A DNA stretch of 64,000 nucleotides from an uncultured Prevotella sp. (lineage in GTDB: Bacteria; Bacteroidota; Bacteroidia; Bacteroidales; Bacteroidaceae), in NCBI GenBank assembly GCA_947170725.1, contig CAMVUM010000002.1:62001-126000 (forward strand), given 5' to 3'. Each line of letters opens with the position of its first letter. The first letter of the stretch is position 1. Shown in pieces: positions 17,828 to 26,956 of this stretch. A model generated the notes under the pieces. The model was given only the letters and a program-made list of their open reading frames with translations, had not been told where the DNA came from and searched no databases. The position numbers were made by a program, and so were the translations under genes.

Positions 17828-17912
17828 TGTTGATTTACTGTTATGTTTATTAAAGTTGGTTTATCCTTAAATTTCCTGAAAACGTTTATGATGTCACCAT
17901 GAAAATATGGTG

Positions 17913-17944
17913 CAAAATTAACCATTATTTCCCACCTATGCAAA
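17913..17944 (-). promoter_or_regulatory. Promoter of glyA
   Basis: On the minus strand TTTG (17941-17944) and TAATTTTG (17913-17920) are separated by 20 bases; the leader would be about 80 nt. Confidence 0.7.
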
Positions 17945-17948
17945 AAAG

Positions 17949-17987
17949 CAAGGTGGAATTGGCGCTTGTCACACCAATTCCACCTTG
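17949..17987 (-). terminator. Terminator overlapping the pyrI stop codon
   Basis: CAAGGTGGAATTGG and CCAATTCCACCTTG (17949-17962 and 17974-17987) form a 14-bp stem, with a T-run (GCTTTTTTG) on the minus strand. The last five sense codons of pyrI form one arm and the stop codon lies in the loop. Confidence 0.88.
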
Positions 17988-18424
17988 TCTATGTCCTGTT
18001 CCTTCTCACAATAATGGCATTTCAGCGTTCCATGCTCCTTGTCCGTGACATGGAAGAGCGTCTGCATCGGCTCGTTGTTCGTTATACACTTAGGGTTGTT
18101 GCACTTGACAATACCTCTCAACTCGTCGGGTGTAAGTACAGTTTTCTTCTCCACAACCTCGAAATCTCGGATAATATTGAGCACGATATTGGGAGCGACA
18201 ACCGACAGACGTGAAATCTCCTCGTCTGTAAAGAACTTGTCCTCCACCTTTATAATGCCCTTTCGGCCGAGTTTCTCCGATTTATAATTATATCCGATTG
18301 TCACCTGCGTGGACAGTTTTTCCAACCGCAACAGCTTAGCAACCTGATAAGTTTTTTCTGCTTGTATATGGTCTATCACTGTGCCGTTCTCTATGGCAGC
18401 CACCAGCATCTGATTCTTGTCCAT
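17969..18424 (-). CDS. pyrI: Aspartate carbamoyltransferase regulatory subunit
   Basis: The 151-residue regulatory chain binds nucleotide effectors (CTP, ATP) and assembles with PyrB trimers. The N-terminal allosteric domain has NGTVIDHI and [20 protein letters not shown]. The C-terminal zinc domain carries four cysteines in CNNPKC and CHYC. It follows pyrB by 28 bases and shares its transcript. Its presence means the enzyme here is the E. coli-like allosteric dodecamer. Confidence 0.96.
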   Translation of the reverse strand: MDKNQMLVAAIENGTVIDHIQAEKTYQVAKLLRLEKLSTQVTIGYNYKSEKLGRKGIIKVEDKFFTDEEISRLSVVAPNIVLNIIRDFEVVEKKTVLTPDELRGIVKCNNPKCITNNEPMQTLFHVTDKEHGTLKCHYCEKEQDIDKVELV

Positions 18425-18452
18425 AAGTCTTTATCCTATTATTGATAAGTCT

Positions 18453-19400
18453 TTATCTTATTATTGTATTGTCTTTCCTAACCTCGTCAAGCGTTATGCC
18501 AAGCACATCACAGAAGATTGCCTCACGCGCAAACAGACCGTTACCGGCCTGCTGTATGTAATAGGCATGGGGATTCTCGTCAACATCGTATGCAATCTCG
18601 TTCACACGAGGCAGCGGATGGAGAATCTTCATGTTCGGCTTGGCGTTGGCCAGCATGTCGTTACGCAGAATATAGACGTTCTTCACCCGCTCATATTCCA
18701 TCAGATCGGAGAAGCGTTCCTTCTGTACGCGTGTCATATATAATATGTCGGCGTCAGCAATCACATCTTCGTTGAAGTCCGTATGCTCCTCAAACTTTAT
18801 GCCGTTCTCGCGACAATAGAGCTTATATTCATCGGGCATAGCCAACTCTTTCGGCGCAACGAAATGGAAAGTCGGATTGAAATGGCGCATGGCCATGATG
18901 AGTGAATGGACAGTACGTCCGTATTTCAGGTCACCCACGAGATAGATATTCAGGTTTTCGAGTGTGCCCTGAGTCTTGTATATGGAATAGAGGTCGAGCA
19001 TGCACTGTGACGGATGCTGATGAGCGCCGTCTCCTGCATTGACAATGGGAACAGGCGATACCTCGCTGGCATATTGTGCCGCACCTTCTATATAATGGCG
19101 CATCACAATAACGTCGGCATAATTAGCCACCATCAAAATTGTGTCTTTCAGCGTTTCGCCCTTTGTCCCACTCGTAATCTTCGGATCCGCAAATCCTATC
19201 ACACGTGCGCCGAGTCTGTTGGCAGCCGTCTCGAAACTGAGACGCGTACGTGTCGACGGTTCAAAGAACAGCGTTGCAACAATCTTTCCTTTCAGAAGTT
19301 CCCTGTTGGGATGCCGCTCAAACTCCTGTGCCATCTCTATCATATAGAGTATCTTCTCCTTTGTAATGTCGGCAATAGTCACAAAATCATGCTTTTCCAT
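18453..19400 (-). CDS. pyrB: Aspartate carbamoyltransferase catalytic subunit
   Basis: The 315-residue catalytic chain condenses carbamoyl phosphate and aspartate, the committed step of pyrimidine synthesis. The ATG at 19400 (MEKHDFVTI) is preferred; codons further upstream lie in the promoter region. The carbamoyl-phosphate site is [13 protein letters not shown], the effector-loop region [14 protein letters not shown] is present, and the late HPLPRVNEI contacts aspartate. The gene is divergent from the PBP1A gene. A weak TAACTTAG element lies at 19433-19440 on the minus strand. Confidence 0.97.
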   Translation of the reverse strand: MEKHDFVTIADITKEKILYMIEMAQEFERHPNRELLKGKIVATLFFEPSTRTRLSFETAANRLGARVIGFADPKITSGTKGETLKDTILMVANYADVIVMRHYIEGAAQYASEVSPVPIVNAGDGAHQHPSQCMLDLYSIYKTQGTLENLNIYLVGDLKYGRTVHSLIMAMRHFNPTFHFVAPKELAMPDEYKLYCRENGIKFEEHTDFNEDVIADADILYMTRVQKERFSDLMEYERVKNVYILRNDMLANAKPNMKILHPLPRVNEIAYDVDENPHAYYIQQAGNGLFAREAIFCDVLGITLDEVRKDNTIIR

Positions 19401-19560
19401 CCGTTCTTTTAAGCTATTTCTGTTTTTGAGTGCTAAGTTACACATTATTTCCGAGTTATCGGACCTATTGCGCAGAAAATCTGTTTTATTTTCTCTTATC
19501 TGCCCGAAATTCCGTATTTTTGCACGTCATACGACAGGAATATTGACGTACAACTATTAT

Positions 19561-21891
19561 ATGAGAAAAGTATTTGTTCTTTTTCTTTGGTCCCTGCTTG
19601 CGGTAATTTTAATAGGTGCCGCCGTAGCTTTCACCGCTATCGCAAAAGGCTGGATCGGATATATGCCGCCGATTGAGGACCTGCAGAATCCCATCAACAG
19701 ATTTGCAACACAAATCTATTCGGCCGACGGGAAAATCATGGGAACGTGGAACTACAACAAGGAGAACCGTATCTGCATCGACTACTCCCAACTACCGCCC
19801 TCCCTGGTCCAGGCGCTCGTCGCCACAGAGGACGCCCGCTTCTACGAACATTCCGGCATAGACTTCTATGCCCTTGGACGCGCCATCATCAAGCGCGGCA
19901 TCATGGGGCAGGTCAGCGCCGGCGGAGGTTCAACCATAACCCAGCAGCTGGCCAAGCAGCTCTACTCCGGTAAGGCCGGAAGCGTCACAGAGCGGTTGCT
20001 CCAGAAACCAATCGAATGGGTCATTGCCGTCCAGCTTGAACGCAACTATACTAAGGACGAAATCATAGCGCTTTACCTCAACTACTTCGATTTTCTTCAT
20101 AATGCTGTAGGTATCAAGACAGCAGCCAATACATATTTTAATAAGGAGCCACGCGACCTCAGCGTGACGGAGGCTGCTACGCTAATCGGCTTGTGCAAGA
20201 ATCCGTCATACTACAACCCCGTGCGCCATCCCGAACGCAGCCGCGAACGCCGCAATGTCGTTCTGATGCAGATGAACAAGGCCGGCTATCTCACCGACGA
20301 GCAATATGAGCAGTATGCCGCCGAACCACTCAACCTCAACTTCCATGTCTCCGACCACAAGGACGGCATCGCAGCCTACTTCCGCGAGTATCTGCGCCGC
20401 TACATGATGGCAAAGAAGCCGGAACGGAAGGACTATCCCGAATGGGGACGAATCAAATATTATCAAGACTCCATCAACTGGGAGAACGACCCGCTCTACG
20501 GCTGGTGCAACAAGAACCGTAAGAAGAACGGCGAACCGTATAACGTATATACGGACGGTCTGAAGGTCTATACGACCATTGACTCCCGCATGCAGAAATA
20601 TGCCGAGCAAGCCACCTACGAACATGTTGTGAAGTTCCTCCAGCCCGCCTTTGACCGTGAGAACCGTGGAAAGGCTACCGCTCCGTTCTCTGGCGCTCTG
20701 ACAAAAGAACAGGTGCACAAGATTTTGATGCGTTCCGTCAATCAGAGCGAACGCTACCGCACTATGAAAGCAGCCGGAGCGTCCGACAAGGAAATCAGCC
20801 GGGCTTTCCGTACTCCCGTAGAAATGCCCATCTTCACATATCATGGCGAAATTGACACCGTGATGACACCGCTCGACTCCATCCGCTACTACAAGTCGTT
20901 CCTTCGCTGCGGTTTCATGAGCATGAGCCCTAAGGACGGTGCCGTCAAGGCATACGTTGGCGGTCTCGACTTCATTCATTTCAACTATGACATGTGCATG
21001 GAGGGACGCCGTCAGGTAGGTTCGACAATCAAACCATTCCTCTACTCGCTGGCCATGGAGAACGGATTCTCGCCATGCGACAAAGCTCCAAACGTCCAGC
21101 AGACATACATGGTTGCCGGAAAGCCATGGACACCGCGCAACGCCGGCCGCAGCCGGTACGGCGAGATGGTGACCCTCAAATGGGGATTGGCACAGTCGAA
21201 CAACTGGATTTCAGCCTACCTCATGAACAATCTAAATCCACAGGCATTCGTCGACCTGCTCCACGAATATGGAATCAACAATCCCGACATCCATCCGTCC
21301 ATGTCGCTCTGCCTCGGACCATGTGAAATTTCAGTGGCCGAGATGGTCAGCGCCTACACGGCTTTCGTCAACCACGGCATACGCAGCGCACCGCTTTTGG
21401 TAACACAAATCAGGGACAACGACGGCAATATCATCGCTCAGTTCCAGCCGCGCCTCAACGAGGTCATCAGCGAGGAAAGTGCCCACAAGATGCTCTACAT
21501 GCTGAAAGGTGTCGTTGACGGTGGAACGGCCGGACGACTGCGTTTCAAATACAATCTGAAGGGTGAGATGGGTGGCAAGACCGGAACAACAAACAAGAAC
21601 AGCGACGCATGGTTCATGGGCATAACGCCGACGCTGGTCACTGGCGTATGGGTCGGCGGTGACGACCGCGACATCCACTTCGACACCATGCAGATGGGAC
21701 AGGGAGCCACCATGGCGCTGCCAATCTTCGCCTACTACATGCGCCGCGTCTATGCCGACCCGCGTCTCGGCTATACCGACAGCGCCATCTTTGACCTTCC
21801 CCCCGGATATGACCCATGCTCGGCGGCCGACGACGGAGGTGAAATGACTACGGAAGAAGAACTGAACGACATCGAGGAGATATATGAATAA
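19561..21891 (+). CDS. mrcA: Penicillin-binding protein 1A (bifunctional glycosyltransferase/transpeptidase)
   Basis: The 776-residue class A PBP starts at the ATG at 19561, after a TATTTTTG -7 element at 19515-19522. A transmembrane anchor (residues 5-27) precedes the GT51 domain (ATEDARFYEHSGID, GGSTITQQLAKQL, YLNYFDF), which polymerises lipid II. The transpeptidase domain, from about residue 430, has the SxxK serine (GSTIKPF), the SNN motif and the KTG motif (GKTGTTNKNSDAWFMG). It cross-links peptidoglycan stems in the periplasm. The acidic C-terminal tail is ordinary. Monocistronic, ending in a strong hairpin. Confidence 0.94.
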   Translation: MRKVFVLFLWSLLAVILIGAAVAFTAIAKGWIGYMPPIEDLQNPINRFATQIYSADGKIMGTWNYNKENRICIDYSQLPPSLVQALVATEDARFYEHSGIDFYALGRAIIKRGIMGQVSAGGGSTITQQLAKQLYSGKAGSVTERLLQKPIEWVIAVQLERNYTKDEIIALYLNYFDFLHNAVGIKTAANTYFNKEPRDLSVTEAATLIGLCKNPSYYNPVRHPERSRERRNVVLMQMNKAGYLTDEQYEQYAAEPLNLNFHVSDHKDGIAAYFREYLRRYMMAKKPERKDYPEWGRIKYYQDSINWENDPLYGWCNKNRKKNGEPYNVYTDGLKVYTTIDSRMQKYAEQATYEHVVKFLQPAFDRENRGKATAPFSGALTKEQVHKILMRSVNQSERYRTMKAAGASDKEISRAFRTPVEMPIFTYHGEIDTVMTPLDSIRYYKSFLRCGFMSMSPKDGAVKAYVGGLDFIHFNYDMCMEGRRQVGSTIKPFLYSLAMENGFSPCDKAPNVQQTYMVAGKPWTPRNAGRSRYGEMVTLKWGLAQSNNWISAYLMNNLNPQAFVDLLHEYGINNPDIHPSMSLCLGPCEISVAEMVSAYTAFVNHGIRSAPLLVTQIRDNDGNIIAQFQPRLNEVISEESAHKMLYMLKGVVDGGTAGRLRFKYNLKGEMGGKTGTTNKNSDAWFMGITPTLVTGVWVGGDDRDIHFDTMQMGQGATMALPIFAYYMRRVYADPRLGYTDSAIFDLPPGYDPCSAADDGGEMTTEEELNDIEEIYE

Positions 21892-21906
21892 TGCCCAAAC
21901 ATAAAT

Positions 21907-21965
21907 AAATGAAAATCCCCATCCGCTAAAACGTCAACGTTTATTGCGGATGGGGATTTTCATTT
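21907..21965. terminator. 20-bp terminator hairpin between PBP1A and the DUF262 cassette
   Basis: The arms at 21907-21926 and 21946-21965 are perfect complements around a 19-nt loop, with A/T-rich ends on both sides. It can serve both convergent transcription units and overlaps the last bases of the leftward cassette. Confidence 0.88.
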
Positions 21966-22853
21966 ATTGCATATTCTCTTCCATTCTGCTACACAGCGTA
22001 AACCATGATCTGCTTCTTCCGTATCTCTTCCGTTAGAAGTTCCGTCAAATCTCCATTCACCTTTATGAAATCCCCTATCATCACAGAGTTCCAGCATACC
22101 ATGCCGCTTGTCTACCGACAGGAACCGATACTTACCATCTTTCTTGATACTGAAAATCATTTCTGCACGACTGTTTCCATGATCAGCTTCCAATTTTTCC
22201 AGTTCACTTTCGCGTTGATAATAGTTGGCTTTACAAACCTTTTCGCTTATTGTTTTTGAAAGAGAGATTCTTTCTCTTTCATCAAGAGGCTTCATGACTG
22301 ATTCATGAAAGGCAGTGCAAATCCCTTTGTCCGTTTGAGGAATCTTCATTCCCTTTCTCTTCAGTTTATCACGAATAATTTCCACGGTTCTGTCAAAACG
22401 AGGCCAGATTTCATTTTTGTGAATAGTCCAATCTATTCTTTCCGGATGCCCTATGAACCACCTGTCATGCCATTCCTCTATTGTTTCGTTATTATAGACA
22501 TAACTGCCGTCGGTCGGACTGGCGTCATATCGAAACCCGCCTTTGATTTTGGGGTCAGACTTTTTAATAAAGTCTCCTTCATCTATACCAACAGGCAAGA
22601 ATACGGGATTTGAGACATTGACAAGCAATGAGAAAGCTATATCTCCTATACCGTCCCAACAAGAACTCGTCGGGTCATAGCTGTTTGCATAAAACTGTTC
22701 CCATTCTTCGCTATCGTAAAAAAGAGCATCCTTGCTGGCGTCAGCCTCCTTCACCATGTAAGCAAAATCCTCAATGGCGTTCTCTGCATTCAATGGATTT
22801 ATTTTTGAGAAAGCCCCTTCTTCAACAAGGAGAATGTTACCGTTGACTTTCAT
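21960..22853 (-). CDS. Hypothetical protein, third gene of the DUF262/ATPase cassette
   Basis: I do not recognise a family. The protein is 297 residues from the ATG at 22853 (alternative starts at 22859 and 22865) and soluble, without signal peptide or membrane helix. The N-terminal third is acidic; the middle has a Trp-rich segment (IEEWHDRWFIGHPERIDW); the C-terminal 80 residues (MIFSIKKDGKYRFLSVDKRHGMLELCDDRGFH, abridged) look like a small beta-rich domain. It overlaps the end of the ATPase gene, so the two are translationally coupled. Being fixed in a DUF262-ATPase operon, it is a candidate effector or adaptor of that system (inference). Confidence 0.75.
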   Translation of the reverse strand: MKVNGNILLVEEGAFSKINPLNAENAIEDFAYMVKEADASKDALFYDSEEWEQFYANSYDPTSSCWDGIGDIAFSLLVNVSNPVFLPVGIDEGDFIKKSDPKIKGGFRYDASPTDGSYVYNNETIEEWHDRWFIGHPERIDWTIHKNEIWPRFDRTVEIIRDKLKRKGMKIPQTDKGICTAFHESVMKPLDERERISLSKTISEKVCKANYYQRESELEKLEADHGNSRAEMIFSIKKDGKYRFLSVDKRHGMLELCDDRGFHKGEWRFDGTSNGRDTEEADHGLRCVAEWKRICNK

Positions 22854-23952
22854 CGCCATCAACACGTTTACGACCGTACTCCATCAACTTAAACATATCC
22901 TGCCGCACCTGATCAAAGAAGTCAGCGGGAAAATCCGACAGGTTGCCCATTTTGTCCATCGTTATTTCCATGATGTTTTTCCCATCTTCCCTATCCTGAA
23001 AGAAGTAGATGGTCATATCGTCGTGTGATATGGTTGAATCTCCCTCTACTGTCATCCGGCGGATGCCATTGACAATATGTTCACTATGAGTCTCCACGAT
23101 TACCCGCACACCGGCCGCCGCCATACGTGCAAGGAAGTAGCCCATATTAGACTGGGCTTTTGCATGCAGATGCGATTCCGGATTCTCAACTATAAGCATA
23201 CCGCCCACAGGAATTGTAAGACCGCTGACCAAAATTGGAAGTGCGTATGTGATACCAAAGCCGACATTGGGAGCGACATCATTCCTTATCTTCATGACAT
23301 ACATCTGGCTTCCAGTCTTCTCCACACGTACTGAGACTCCGGGAAAAATATAATCACACCATTCGTCCAATTGCATAAGCAGTTTTGTCCCATCCGTGAA
23401 ATGTAAGGACCTCAACGGCATGACGTCGTCACCTTGATGCTTTGAAAATACATCGCCCACGTTACTGCCATGACAATCACAAGCAACGTCCGATTCGGAC
23501 TCCTGATACTCGTAATGCGGTGCCATGCGTTCGGCGCACAAATACGTAAAACCGGTTGAAAAAAGTCTTTTCAGCTCTGCTCTGTTCTCTGCCGATACTG
23601 AAAACAGGACCGTCTTCATCCTGTCATCATCATTATCGTCAGCCTTGACAGAATATCCTGTGTCTGACAAGGCGAACTCTATATCGCCTGTTTGGGTCAT
23701 CCGGTTTATAATGTCATTATATCCGCCCAACTCCATTGCATATTTCTTATTCATCAATGAAATCGGGACTTTCTCGGCCATAGCGTCTTCCACTGTTGTT
23801 TCCGATATGATTTTGGCCAGCAACACAGATTGTATCACAGAGCTCTTGCCGGCCGAATTAGCACCGGTCAACAGGGTTATATTGTTAAGAAACAGTTCAC
23901 GTTTCCTGTCGAAACACTTATAGCCTTCTATCGTAAGTTTCAGCTTGTCCAT
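22837..23952 (-). CDS. AAA ATPase of the OLD/RecF-like type (DUF3696-like)
   Basis: The 371-residue ABC-type ATPase starts with LKLTIEGYKCFDRKRELFLNNITLLTG (abridged), the usual start of SMC/RecF/OLD-like proteins. Walker A is GANSAGKSS near residue 32. The signature and Walker B region is GGMLIVENPESHLHAKAQ near residue 255, and the switch His is in VIVETHSEHIVNGIRR. No zinc hook or long coiled coil is present, and no TOPRIM nuclease domain follows, so it differs from classical OLD nucleases. Its stop and start are one base from the DUF262 gene and overlap the third gene. This points to a three-component ATP-driven system, likely antiphage. Confidence 0.85.
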   Translation of the reverse strand: MDKLKLTIEGYKCFDRKRELFLNNITLLTGANSAGKSSVIQSVLLAKIISETTVEDAMAEKVPISLMNKKYAMELGGYNDIINRMTQTGDIEFALSDTGYSVKADDNDDDRMKTVLFSVSAENRAELKRLFSTGFTYLCAERMAPHYEYQESESDVACDCHGSNVGDVFSKHQGDDVMPLRSLHFTDGTKLLMQLDEWCDYIFPGVSVRVEKTGSQMYVMKIRNDVAPNVGFGITYALPILVSGLTIPVGGMLIVENPESHLHAKAQSNMGYFLARMAAAGVRVIVETHSEHIVNGIRRMTVEGDSTISHDDMTIYFFQDREDGKNIMEITMDKMGNLSDFPADFFDQVRQDMFKLMEYGRKRVDGDESQR

Positions 23953-23953
23953 A

Positions 23954-25318
23954 TCAGTTCAGAAGATATTTATCAAACAGTTCTTTCTTCAAAGTATCGA
24001 AAGTGTAATTTATGCTTGCCTTATGCGTTGTACTTGTCGTAATCATTTTGGTCAGTTTAATGTTCTTCGCAAGCAGACGTCCAAGCTCAGTCGTTAACGT
24101 AGCTCCTTCCGATACCTTATCCTTATAGTCGTCATAATGACGCGCGAGCAATACGGAAACCGCAAGCATCAAAGGTCTGTTTATTGAATATTTCTTTTTT
24201 CCATGTATATCAATCTTTCTGAATGTACTTTCTCCAAACAGGTCGTATGCCATCTGCATGCTATTTTTGAAGATGTCAATATACGGTTTCAGCTCTTCTT
24301 TTGACTGACGATTCAATATCTCGACATAGTCGTCAAGAACATCTCTCATTTCACCGTTATAACTGCCAATCGGATTGACATCGGAATACTGATTATAGAA
24401 ATATATAAAACGCAGAGCCGACTCCTGAGCAGCCATACGTGTGTCCTTCAAACTTCTGTTTGTCGCTTTCTTGAATTCGTCCGTTGCAACCATATCCATA
24501 AGCAGCTTTTGCAGAGCCGGTCTTGACAGACAGTTTCTTATTTCCTGGTCGTTCAAAGTCTTTCCTCCGGTATTCAATCTTCGGAACAAATCGAATTTAA
24601 GGGCATTCGGAGACCGGTAATCAATGACAAAACACATAATCTGTGTCTGGCGGAAACGTCTGTACTGCAACAGAGGCAAAACGGCTTTCAACTCCGAATA
24701 AGTCTTGTCGTTACATTCTGTGAAGTACTCCAAATTGCAAAGAACGAGTTTGTCCTCCATGAAACGCCGGATTGTCGTTATTCGCTGCAATCCATCGACA
24801 ATGGTCAGCCTGCCATCCGGATACTGGCTCAAATAGATGGAAGGAAGAGGCAGACCCAACAGGATTGACTCTATCAGCTTGCTCTGACGTGTTTTGTCCC
24901 ACACGAAATGGCGTTGAAAATTGGGAGTGACCTCCAAGTCACCATCTTTAATCAGCTCCATGATAGTACTTATAGAAAACGGCTTGTTCTCGACATAAAT
25001 ATCATCAGGACCATATCCGGGCTTCTTCTCATCCTCCTGGACATCATCATCAAGCTCCAAACCTTCAGACACGGCGGCGATGAACTCTTCCGTCAAACCC
25101 AGCAGACGCTCTTCAATGACGTCATCATTCTCTTGAAAGACAGTTTTGTCCGTGAGAATAAAAACGTTGTCACCATCATCCTTTTTAACAAGAATCTCTT
25201 TCTCTCCGCTGATTTTCGAAAATCCTTTGAGTCGGAAGCCTTCTTCGTTCTTTATCAACGTGAAGGTTGTCTCGCCAATTTCACCTTTCAAGGTAAAATT
25301 CACTTTCAATTGAGCCAT
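23954..25318 (-). CDS. DUF262 domain protein (ParB-like/GmrS-like)
   Basis: The 454-residue protein has an N-terminal 100-residue region, acidic around residues 88-98, then a DUF262 domain: SISTIMELIKDGDLEV, PNFQRHFVWD, SKLIESILLGLPLPSIYL, and the catalytic-type IVDGLQRITTI near residue 173, a variant of the DGQQR motif used for NTP binding in ParB-like folds. RRLNTGGKTLNDQEIRNCL is also standard for the family. DUF262 is the N-terminal domain of GmrSD type IV restriction enzymes. The HNH-like DUF1524 partner is absent here. It is the first gene of the cassette, behind a TAAATTTG element at 25452-25459. Confidence 0.88.
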   Translation of the reverse strand: MAQLKVNFTLKGEIGETTFTLIKNEEGFRLKGFSKISGEKEILVKKDDGDNVFILTDKTVFQENDDVIEERLLGLTEEFIAAVSEGLELDDDVQEDEKKPGYGPDDIYVENKPFSISTIMELIKDGDLEVTPNFQRHFVWDKTRQSKLIESILLGLPLPSIYLSQYPDGRLTIVDGLQRITTIRRFMEDKLVLCNLEYFTECNDKTYSELKAVLPLLQYRRFRQTQIMCFVIDYRSPNALKFDLFRRLNTGGKTLNDQEIRNCLSRPALQKLLMDMVATDEFKKATNRSLKDTRMAAQESALRFIYFYNQYSDVNPIGSYNGEMRDVLDDYVEILNRQSKEELKPYIDIFKNSMQMAYDLFGESTFRKIDIHGKKKYSINRPLMLAVSVLLARHYDDYKDKVSEGATLTTELGRLLAKNIKLTKMITTSTTHKASINYTFDTLKKELFDKYLLN

Positions 25319-25451
25319 TATTATATCGTAGTTATATGCTTCGTTTTACTTTCCTTTTCGTCATCTTGTCCACCATTATTCTCCTGTTTGGATTGTACCA
25401 GCAAACTTGGCCCAACAGGAAGTCCATGACGATACAGAAAATGAATTGCTA

Positions 25452-25459
25452 CAAATTTA
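25452..25459 (-). promoter_or_regulatory. Probable -7 element of the DUF262 cassette
   Basis: TAAATTTG on the minus strand, 134 bases before the DUF262 start. The rest of the 25319-25610 gap shows no gene. Confidence 0.45.
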
Positions 25460-25610
25460 CATCATTTTCTTTGAAAACCCCACATAAATTCACAAGAAAC
25501 TAAATTTCCGAGCTTGTTTTCTGCATGTTTCTGTGCAATATTGAACCAAAGACTATAAAAGTTTATGTCCGAAACCGGCTCTAAGACTTTAATTCGTTTT
25601 ATACTCCTTG

Positions 25611-26861
25611 TCATATCTGATATTTCTTCTTCCGGTGCTTGGCCTTACGCGGCGTCATGGCCGAGAATCCGGCGTGCCCTCCCTTAACTCCCTCGTATGA
25701 TTTCCAGCGGTTTCGTATGCGTGCCACATAGTCAACTGTCTCGGAACCACGCATGTAGCCGTATTTGACCAGCGGGTCACGGTAGTATCGCGGATCGCTG
25801 AGTTTCAGGACATACTGCGCTACATCACTCCAACGATGTGCGTCACGACCGTCACGGGCGGCAAGAGCCATCGCGTCGCGTATGTGGAGATAGCCGCCGT
25901 TGTAGCAGGCAAGAATGAAATTGATGCGCTCACTGCGGTCAGGAATGTCCTTCAGCTTGCCCTCCAGCTCACTGATATACCGGGCGGCTGCGGCAATATT
26001 GCTCTCCGGGTCATAAATACGGCTCATCGGCAGGTGAAGATAGTCGGCCGTGGCCGGCATAATCTGCATCAGTCCGCAGGCACCGGCCCACGAACGGGCA
26101 TTAGGGTCGAACGTGGATTCCTGATAACATTGTGCTGCCATAAGACGCCAGTCCCAGCGTATTTGCTGACAATAGGTCATGAAAAGACCGTCATAACGCG
26201 AAATGACACCGGCTTTGCGGTCGAGCATGGGCGCATGGACACGACGCCTGACACGTCCCTCTCCCATCAGATGGGATTCCTCACGGAGCACATCCTTAAG
26301 GATTTCCGGTTTATACCATTTATCCAGCGCATCAGCCAAAAGCGGTTTGTCTGCACTGACGGCCCACTGACGGCGTAAAGAATCCGTCGATACACCGCAA
26401 TATATCAGTGTCTTCGCAGAACAGTCATCACCCTCTCCACTATATAAGGCTTTCGGCAACGGACAAGCTATCACGTCGCCGTCGCCAGCAGCCAGTTTAC
26501 GAAACATTTCGGCCGTATCGCGACATACATCCACACGAAGACTGACACCGAGCATATCGGCGAAACGTTGGCAGAGCATGTAGTGGGTTCCGAGATGGCG
26601 ACCGTGATAATCATAATAGGTGTCAGGTCCGCTGAGCGTTAGCATTATCATTTCACCACCCGACTGTATGCGGTCAAGATCAAACCCGGAGGCAGACGAG
26701 ACTGAATCGGCGGCCTCGCCCCACGGCAAGGTTCCGTTTCCGGCAGGACGGCGGGCACACGACATGGTGACGGCTGTCATAAGAATCAACAGCAGAGCAA
26801 ACGAAGCCGAAAGACGGCAATTGGGCTTTTTATATGCAGTTAATGTTCCGTTTGTTTTCAA
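25611..26861 (-). CDS. Membrane-bound lytic murein transglycosylase F-like lipoprotein
   Basis: The protein has an N-terminal lipoprotein signal ending in TAVTMSC, a periplasmic solute-binding-like domain (about residues 55-205) and a C-terminal SLT goose-type lysozyme domain with the catalytic Glu in CYQESTFDP and the family motifs GLMQIMPATA and LACYNGG. This is the MltF layout. It cleaves peptidoglycan to 1,6-anhydro products. The start is taken as the TTG at 26861 (416 residues). The next in-frame ATG, at 26942, lies upstream of the -7 element at 26881-26888 and so outside the expected transcript. A basic C-terminal tail ends the protein. Confidence 0.85.
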   Translation of the reverse strand: MKTNGTLTAYKKPNCRLSASFALLLILMTAVTMSCARRPAGNGTLPWGEAADSVSSASGFDLDRIQSGGEMIMLTLSGPDTYYDYHGRHLGTHYMLCQRFADMLGVSLRVDVCRDTAEMFRKLAAGDGDVIACPLPKALYSGEGDDCSAKTLIYCGVSTDSLRRQWAVSADKPLLADALDKWYKPEILKDVLREESHLMGEGRVRRRVHAPMLDRKAGVISRYDGLFMTYCQQIRWDWRLMAAQCYQESTFDPNARSWAGACGLMQIMPATADYLHLPMSRIYDPESNIAAAARYISELEGKLKDIPDRSERINFILACYNGGYLHIRDAMALAARDGRDAHRWSDVAQYVLKLSDPRYYRDPLVKYGYMRGSETVDYVARIRNRWKSYEGVKGGHAGFSAMTPRKAKHRKKKYQI

Positions 26862-26880
26862 AATACTTTCAATTTGGATG

Positions 26881-26888
26881 CAAAAGTA
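26881..26888 (-). promoter_or_regulatory. -7 element of the MltF-like gene
   Basis: TACTTTTG on the minus strand, 19 bases before the TTG at 26861; it decides against the upstream ATG at 26942. Confidence 0.55.
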
Positions 26889-26897
26889 GTCATTTTC

Positions 26898-26928
26898 TTG
26901 TATAATAACATATTTTTCCGTAAATTTG
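26898..26928 (+). promoter_or_regulatory. Promoter of hisGDC
   Basis: TTG at 26898-26900 and TAAATTTG at 26921-26928 with a 20-base spacer, 28 bases before the hisG ATG. Divergent from the MltF-like promoter. No his leader peptide is visible in this short leader. Confidence 0.6.
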
Positions 26929-26956
26929 CATCGTATTTTCACATAATAATAGAAAA

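Noticed and set aside
22837..25318. GmrSD type IV restriction or Septu system
   Set aside because: DUF262 is present but no DUF1524/HNH domain; the ATPase has no HNH partner as in Septu.
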